This document shows positions 5,286 to 9,914 of a DNA stretch of 9,914 bases, one piece after another. A program made the position numbers and the translations under genes. Each line of letters starts with the position of its first letter. Position 1 is the first letter of the stretch. Below the pieces are notes generated by a model. That model had not been told where the DNA came from. It searched no databases and saw only the letters and a list, made by a program, of their open reading frames with translations. Location of the stretch: contig JAGVSV010000226.1 of NCBI GenBank assembly GCA_019137115.1, positions 1-9,914 on the forward strand, given 5' to 3'. This DNA comes from Bacillota bacterium. Its GTDB lineage: Bacteria > Bacillota > Clostridia > Christensenellales > Aristaeellaceae.

Positions 5286-8200
5286 ATGGCCAACAAGGTA
5301 ACCATCGACGGTAATGGCGCCGTCAGCCATATCGCGTACGCGTTTAGCGACGTAGCCGCGATCTACCCCATCACCCCGTCATCCACCATGGCGGAGTATG
5401 TGGACGAATGGGCCGCACAGGGCAGACTGAACCTGTTTGGGCAAAAGGTGCGCGTTCAGGAAATGCAGAGCGAAGCCGGCGCCGCCGGCGCTGTGCACGG
5501 TTCCTTGGCCGCCGGCGCGCTGACCACCACCTACACCGCGTCCCAGGGCCTGTTGCTGATGATCCCCAACATGTACAAAATTTCCGGCGAGCTGCTGCCC
5601 GGCGTGTTCCACGTCAGCGCCCGCACGCTGGCTACGCACGCGCTTTCGATCTTTGGCGATCATAGCGACGTGATGGCCTGCCGCCAGACCGGGTTTGCAT
5701 TGCTTGCGTCCGGCAGCGTGCAGGAAGCGCAGGACATGGCGCTGGTTGCCCACCTGGCATCCATCGAGTCGTCGGTGCCGTTCCTTCACTTCTTTGATGG
5801 TTTCCGCACCAGCCATGAAGTGCAGAAGATCGACGAGATCGATTACGAAGAGATCCGTCCCCTGGTCAACTGGGACAAAGTCAAGGCGTTCCGCGCGCGC
5901 GGCATCAACCCGGAGCATCCGCACCAGGCCGGCACCGCGCAGAACCCCGACGTGTTCTTCCAGAACCGGGAAGCCGCCAACAAATATTATGATGCCGTGC
6001 CCGCCATTGTCGAAGCCTGCATGAAGCAGGTGGGCGAACTGACCGGGCGGCATTATCAGCTGTTTGACTATCACGGCGCCCCGGATGCCGAGCACGTGGT
6101 CATGGTCATGGGCTCCGGCGCCGAAGCCGTGCACGAAACGGTCGACCTGCTGATGAAGCAGGGCAAAAAGGTGGGCGTGCTCAAGGTGCGCCTGTACCGG
6201 CCGTTCAAGATCGACGCGTTTGTGGACGCGCTGCCAAAGACCGTCAAGACCCTGACGGTGCTTGACCGCACCAAGGAAACCGGCGCCCCCGGCGACCCGC
6301 TGTACATTGACGTGCGCACGGCGCTGGCGGAAAAGGAAATCACCAACGTCAAGGTGCTGGGCGGCCGCTACGGCCTGGGCAGCAAGGAATTCACCCCCAC
6401 GATGGTCAAGGCAATCTATGACAACATGGACGCCGCGACCCCCAAGAACCACTTCACCGTAGGCATCGTGGACGACGTGACGCACACCTCGCTTGAATTG
6501 GGCGAGCTGTTCAACGCCGCCCCCGAAGGCACCGTGAGCTGCATGTTCTACGGCCTGGGCTCGGACGGCACGGTGGGTGCCAACAAAAACTCGATCAAGA
6601 TCATCGGCGACCATACCGACCTGTATGCGCAGGGCTACTTCGCCTATGACTCCAAGAAGTCCGGCGGGCTGACGGTATCGCACCTGCGCTTTGGCAAGCA
6701 CCCCATCCGTTCCACCTACCAGGTGGACGCGGCGGACTTTGTGGCCTGCCACAACCCGGCCTATGTGACGCTGTACGACATGGTCACGCCGCTCAAGGAA
6801 GGCGGTACGTTCCTGCTCAACTGCCAGTGGGAAGGCGAGGAGCTCGCCGACCGGCTGCCGGTCAAAATGAAGCAGCAGCTGGCACAAAAAAATGCCAAGC
6901 TCTACATCATCAACGCGACCGACCTGGCGCGCAAGGTAAAGATGGGCAACCGCATCAACACGATCATGCAGGCCGCGTTCTTCAAGCTGGCCAATGTGAT
7001 CCCCTACGAAGATGCGGACAAGTACATGAAGGAATATGTCAAGCTTACCTACGGCCTCAAGGGCGACGCCGTGGTCAAGAGCAACTGGGACGCGATTGAC
7101 ATCGCAATCAGCGGCCTGAACGAAGTCAAGGTGCCCGCCGAATGGGCCAACGCGACCACGGGCGCTGAGCCCATCAAGGTGGAAGCGACGGAATACTTTG
7201 ACGATGTGATCAAGCCTGTGTTGGCGCAGGACGGCAACAACCTGCCGGTATCCGCCTTCAGCGCGGACGGCTTTGTGCCCACCGGCACCACCAAGTACGA
7301 AAAGCGCGGCATCGCCATCAACGTGCCGGAGTGGCAGATTGACAAGTGCATCCAGTGCAACCAGTGCTCGCTGGTGTGCCCGCACGCCGTCATCCGCCCC
7401 TTCCTGGTGGAGGATGGCACGGAAAAGCCCGAATCCTTTGAGACCAAGAAGGCCATCGGCCGCGAGTACGCGGGCTATGAGTTCCGCATCCAGATCAGCC
7501 CGCTGGACTGCACCGGCTGCGGCAACTGCGCCGAGGTGTGCCCCTCCAAGGAGAAGGCATTGATCCTCAAGCCCCTGGACAGCCAGCGCCACCAGGAGAG
7601 CAACTGGGAATACGCCCAGACGCTGCCGGAGGTCAAGGTGCCCGTCAACAAGGCCACCGTCAAGGGCAGCCAATTCTTAAAGCCGCTGTTTGAGTTCTCC
7701 GGCGCCTGCGCCGGCTGCGGCGAGACCCCGTATGTGAAGCTGGTCACCCAGTTGTTCGGCGACCGGATGGTCGTTGCCAACGCCACGGGCTGCTCCTCGA
7801 TCTACGGCGGCTCCTCCCCCACGTGCCCGTACACGGTCAACGACGCGGGCCATGGCCCGGCATGGGCCAACAGCCTGTTTGAGGACAACGCGGAGTTTGG
7901 CTTTGGCATGAACCTGGCCTTCGCGCAGCGCCGCGAGAACCTGGCCATGACGGTGGAGAAGCTCAAAGCCGTTGAATGGGTGCAGGCGGACATCAAGGAA
8001 GCCGCCGACGCCTGGCTTGCCGGCATGAACGACGCGGACGCCTCCAAGGAAGCGGCAGCCAAGTTGATCGCGGCCTGTGAGGACGGCCTGGACATGACCG
8101 GCACTGAGTACGAGGCCGAGTGGATCAAGAACGGCAAAAAGTGTGACTGTGACGCCTGCAAGCTGAGCCAGGAAGTGCTGGACAACAAGGATCTGCTGGT

Positions 8201-8846
8201 CAAGAAGTCCGTGTGGATCTTCGGCGGCGACGGCTGGGCGTATGACATCGGCTTTGGCGGCCTGGACCATGTGCTGGCACAGAACCAGGACGTCAACATT
8301 CTGGTGCTGGACACTGAGGTGTACTCCAACACCGGCGGCCAGTCCTCCAAATCCACGCCCACCGGCGCGGTGGCCAAGTTTGCCGCCGCCGGCAAGCGCA
8401 CCCGCAAGAAGGACCTGGGCCGCATGGCGATGACCTATGGCTATGTGTATGTCGCCCAGGTCGCGATGAGCGCGAACCCCGCGCAGCTGCTGCGGGTTAT
8501 GAACGAAGCGGAAGCCTATCCCGGCCCGTCGCTGATCATCGCGTACTCGCCGTGCATCAACCACGGCCTGAACATGTCCTTCTCGCAGGCCGCCACCCGC
8601 AAAGCCGTGGCCACCGGCTACTGGCAGCTGTACCGCTACAATCCGCTGCTGGCCGCCGAGGGCAAAAACCCCTTCACGCTGGATAGCAAGGACCCGACGG
8701 AATCCTATCAGGACTTCCTGCGCGGCGAGGTACGCTACACTTCTCTGGTCAAGGCGTTCCCGGATGTGGCCGAGAAACTGTTCAAGGAAGCTGAAGAAGA
8801 AGCCGCCGACCGGCTCAGGGCCTACAAGGAAATGGCCGGCGTCTGA
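5286..8846 (+). CDS. nifJ: pyruvate:ferredoxin (flavodoxin) oxidoreductase, single-chain
   Basis: Oxidises pyruvate with CoA to acetyl-CoA and CO2 and passes two electrons to ferredoxin, in the cytoplasm, using thiamine diphosphate and three [4Fe-4S] clusters. 1186 residues, normal for the homodimeric bacterial enzyme. YPITPSST at 27-34 contains T30, and E63 and R113 match the active-site Thr31, Glu64 and Arg114 known from the Desulfovibrio africanus enzyme. A ferredoxin-like domain has C688, C691, C694, C698 and C742, C745, C748, C752. The proximal cluster has C808, C811, C836 and C1090. The thiamine diphosphate motif GDGWAYDIGFGG starts at 981, followed by DTEVYSNTGGQ. The chain ends 96 residues after C1090, so it lacks the C-terminal oxygen-protection extension of the D. 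africanus protein. A linker just before the thiamine motif is longer than in that protein and carries an extra CDCDAC (953-958). The gene is divergent from the hydrogenase operon, has its own promoter and is followed by a hairpin terminator. Identification is certain. Confidence 0.98.
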   Translation: MANKVTIDGNGAVSHIAYAFSDVAAIYPITPSSTMAEYVDEWAAQGRLNLFGQKVRVQEMQSEAGAAGAVHGSLAAGALTTTYTASQGLLLMIPNMYKISGELLPGVFHVSARTLATHALSIFGDHSDVMACRQTGFALLASGSVQEAQDMALVAHLASIESSVPFLHFFDGFRTSHEVQKIDEIDYEEIRPLVNWDKVKAFRARGINPEHPHQAGTAQNPDVFFQNREAANKYYDAVPAIVEACMKQVGELTGRHYQLFDYHGAPDAEHVVMVMGSGAEAVHETVDLLMKQGKKVGVLKVRLYRPFKIDAFVDALPKTVKTLTVLDRTKETGAPGDPLYIDVRTALAEKEITNVKVLGGRYGLGSKEFTPTMVKAIYDNMDAATPKNHFTVGIVDDVTHTSLELGELFNAAPEGTVSCMFYGLGSDGTVGANKNSIKIIGDHTDLYAQGYFAYDSKKSGGLTVSHLRFGKHPIRSTYQVDAADFVACHNPAYVTLYDMVTPLKEGGTFLLNCQWEGEELADRLPVKMKQQLAQKNAKLYIINATDLARKVKMGNRINTIMQAAFFKLANVIPYEDADKYMKEYVKLTYGLKGDAVVKSNWDAIDIAISGLNEVKVPAEWANATTGAEPIKVEATEYFDDVIKPVLAQDGNNLPVSAFSADGFVPTGTTKYEKRGIAINVPEWQIDKCIQCNQCSLVCPHAVIRPFLVEDGTEKPESFETKKAIGREYAGYEFRIQISPLDCTGCGNCAEVCPSKEKALILKPLDSQRHQESNWEYAQTLPEVKVPVNKATVKGSQFLKPLFEFSGACAGCGETPYVKLVTQLFGDRMVVANATGCSSIYGGSSPTCPYTVNDAGHGPAWANSLFEDNAEFGFGMNLAFAQRRENLAMTVEKLKAVEWVQADIKEAADAWLAGMNDADASKEAAAKLIAACEDGLDMTGTEYEAEWIKNGKKCDCDACKLSQEVLDNKDLLVKKSVWIFGGDGWAYDIGFGGLDHVLAQNQDVNILVLDTEVYSNTGGQSSKSTPTGAVAKFAAAGKRTRKKDLGRMAMTYGYVYVAQVAMSANPAQLLRVMNEAEAYPGPSLIIAYSPCINHGLNMSFSQAATRKAVATGYWQLYRYNPLLAAEGKNPFTLDSKDPTESYQDFLRGEVRYTSLVKAFPDVAEKLFKEAEEEAADRLRAYKEMAGV

Positions 8847-8868
8847 CGCAAGAACTACCCAACAACCC

Positions 8869-8905
8869 GCGGCGCCCGCGCATTCGTGCCGGGCGCTGCT
8901 GTTTG
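8869..8905 (+). terminator. probable intrinsic terminator after the pyruvate:ferredoxin oxidoreductase gene
   Basis: GCGGCGCCCG (8869-8878) pairs with CGGGCGCTGC (8890-8899) through ten base pairs including one G-T wobble, around an 11-base loop, 23 bases after the stop codon. The tail TGTTTG is only moderately T-rich, so termination may be incomplete. The stem is nearly symmetric and could also be read from the other strand, but no minus-strand gene ends here. Confidence 0.55.
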
Positions 8906-8932
8906 CCCGCAAAGCGCGGCCGATGTTATAAT
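8903..8932 (+). promoter_or_regulatory. extended -10 promoter of the downstream membrane protein gene
   Basis: A perfect TATAAT (8927-8932) is preceded by TGT, giving the extended -10 form TGnTATAAT. TTGCCC (8903-8908) at 18 bases spacing matches the -35 consensus at four of six positions. Transcription should start near 8939, about 25 bases before the TTG start. The -35 region overlaps the tail of the preceding terminator, so the two genes are probably separate transcription units. Confidence 0.65.
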
Positions 8933-8951
8933 GACAGGCATTACTGAACAC

Positions 8952-8959
8952 AGGGGGGG
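8952..8959 (+). promoter_or_regulatory. ribosome binding site selecting a TTG start
   Basis: AGGGGGGG lies 5 bases before the TTG at 8965. The frame is closed by a TGA at 8932 and no ATG or GTG lies between, so TTG is the best start. The next ATG, at 9022, has a G-rich stretch only 1 base upstream, too close to serve well, and would drop 19 residues of a polar N-terminus. Confidence 0.6.
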
Positions 8960-8964
8960 ATCCG

Positions 8965-9914
8965 TTGGCACAGGCAAGTTACACGCCGGATGTCCCATCC
9001 GCGCCGGATCGCTGGGGGAGCATGCGCTCCTTCCAGACGCTGTACGCGTACCTGTACTGCGTGCTGGCCAGCACCGTGCTGGTCAAACAAAGCGTGCTTG
9101 GCGGCGCGCTGTACATGGTGGGCAACACCGCGCGCCTGGCGATCCGTCTGTATGGCCCCGCCCGGCGCGTGCGCATGAACAAGGCGCTGCTCGTGTCGCT
9201 GATGGTGTTGACCGTGCTGTCGGGCATCCTGGCGCTGACGGTGATCCTGGTCTATCCCCTGCGTGTGGACATGCCGCTGTTGTGGCTGTTGTTCAGCCTG
9301 GTGCTGTTGATCAGCCTGCACTCCGGCGCGGTACGGCACCTGTGGGGCACCTCGGTTAAGCGCGGCATGACCCGGGTGCAGACGGTGCTGCGCGCGCTGG
9401 AAGCCACGCTGCTGTTTGTAGGTATTTGCGCGCTGATCCTGTTTGTTTCCCTGCCCACCGAAACCGCCTGGTACCTGCTGGGCGGGTTCCTGCTGGCGTG
9501 TTTGCTGGGGATGTTTGATGGCCAGGGGCTGCTGGCGCAGGACGCCCAGCCCGTTGTCGTAGCGGATAATGCCAACACGGAAGCGCTGGACCAGGTCAGC
9601 CTGCTGACCCGTTTCCGCAGCCTGCGCATGATCACCATGACGGCGCTGCAGGTGACGATGATCCTGGTGTTTACGTTCATCGCGCTGTCCGCCAACCAGC
9701 TGTTTCTGGTGATGGGGCTGGCGTTTTTGTTTACCAAGCTGTTCACCCGAACCACCCACGCGTGGCTGATGCGCCCGCGCAAGCGGGAGCGGGACGCCAG
9801 CACCATGCTGTTTGCGGGGCTGGCCATCTGGCTGATCGGTCTGATCCTTTTCAGCAGGCACCTGACGCAAGCCAACGACTGGCTGGCGTACTTGGCCGTG
9901 GTGACGGTGACGGC
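8965..9914 (+). CDS. polytopic membrane protein of unknown function, 3' end missing
   Basis: I do not recognise the family. 316 residues are visible and the frame is still open at the window edge. No Sec-type signal peptide is evident. The first 70 residues are amphipathic and rich in basic residues toward the end (GPARRVRMNK, 64-73). Hydrophobic segments then follow at about 74-97, 105-123, 147-163, 169-190, 226-241, 245-260, 281-297 and from 306 on, so at least eight probable membrane helices. A polar loop lies at about 191-222, with acidic residues followed by arginines. Basic residues cluster at 124-143 and 262-276 (RTTHAWLMRPRKRERD), consistent with cytoplasmic loops. Helix count and charge layout suggest a transporter or permease-like protein, but I see no motif for a named family and assign no substrate. 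It has its own promoter and TTG start and follows a terminator, so nothing ties it functionally to the neighbouring redox genes. Confidence 0.8.
   Translation, partial: MAQASYTPDVPSAPDRWGSMRSFQTLYAYLYCVLASTVLVKQSVLGGALYMVGNTARLAIRLYGPARRVRMNKALLVSLMVLTVLSGILALTVILVYPLRVDMPLLWLLFSLVLLISLHSGAVRHLWGTSVKRGMTRVQTVLRALEATLLFVGICALILFVSLPTETAWYLLGGFLLACLLGMFDGQGLLAQDAQPVVVADNANTEALDQVSLLTRFRSLRMITMTALQVTMILVFTFIALSANQLFLVMGLAFLFTKLFTRTTHAWLMRPRKRERDASTMLFAGLAIWLIGLILFSRHLTQANDWLAYLAVVTVT

Noticed and set aside
5379..7673. A 764-codon open frame on the minus strand, opposite the pyruvate:ferredoxin oxidoreductase gene
   Set aside because: It lies wholly antisense to a certain gene. Its protein is rich in H, Q, R, A and V with no family motif, as expected from GC-rich third positions read backward. 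No good ribosome binding site or promoter was seen.
7677..9875. Minus-strand open frames of 424, 309 and 207 codons opposite the end of the oxidoreductase gene and the membrane protein
   Set aside because: Compositionally they are reverse-frame artefacts. The plus strand has the promoter, ribosome binding site and a coherent membrane topology.
1..9914. Mobile elements, CRISPR arrays, tRNA or rRNA genes
   Set aside because: No transposase or integrase motifs, regularly spaced repeats, terminal inverted repeats or cloverleaf-like segments were seen; nearly the whole window is accounted for by five genes and two short control regions.

Overview
The window looks like part of the core fermentation machinery of a strictly anaerobic, GC-rich member of the Bacillota, probably class Clostridia. 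That placement is an inference from gene content (an oxygen-sensitive [FeFe] hydrogenase and a one-chain pyruvate:ferredoxin oxidoreductase), strong AGGAGG-type ribosome binding sites, classical TTGACA/TATAAT-like promoters and the use of GTG and TTG starts. I cannot place it to genus. I see no rRNA, tRNA, CRISPR array, insertion sequence or phage gene.

Layout. Positions 1 to 5002 on the minus strand hold a tight three-gene hydrogenase operon, read hydC (NuoE-like), hydB (NuoF-like, fused to a GltD-like flavoprotein), hydA ([FeFe] hydrogenase, cut off by the window edge). Gaps are 14 and 4 bases. Positions 5003 to 5285 form a divergent control region. It has one promoter for each direction and a near-identical 13-base palindromic repeat lying over both -35 boxes. 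Positions 5286 to 8846 on the plus strand encode a complete pyruvate:ferredoxin oxidoreductase of 1186 residues. A hairpin terminator and an extended -10 promoter are packed into the next 118 bases. The window ends inside a polytopic membrane protein of unknown function (8965 onward, plus strand).

How the parts work together. The oxidoreductase turns pyruvate and CoA into acetyl-CoA, CO2 and reduced ferredoxin. HydABC-type enzymes can oxidise reduced ferredoxin and NADH together to make H2 (confurcation), or run the reverse reaction (bifurcation). Back-to-back genes with matched promoter boxes suggest coordinated expression of the source and the sink of reduced ferredoxin.

The most unusual element is HydB. 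After the usual thioredoxin-like [2Fe-2S] domain and the FMN/NADH/[4Fe-4S] NuoF core, it does not end in the expected small two-cluster ferredoxin domain. It continues into a full GltD/NfnB-like module: a cysteine-rich double-cluster domain, an FAD Rossmann fold and a second nucleotide-binding fold. This gives one 1029-residue chain with two flavin sites and two probable pyridine nucleotide sites. It could bring NADPH into the same complex as NADH, ferredoxin and H2. Such fusions may already exist in sequence databases under generic names; I could not check.
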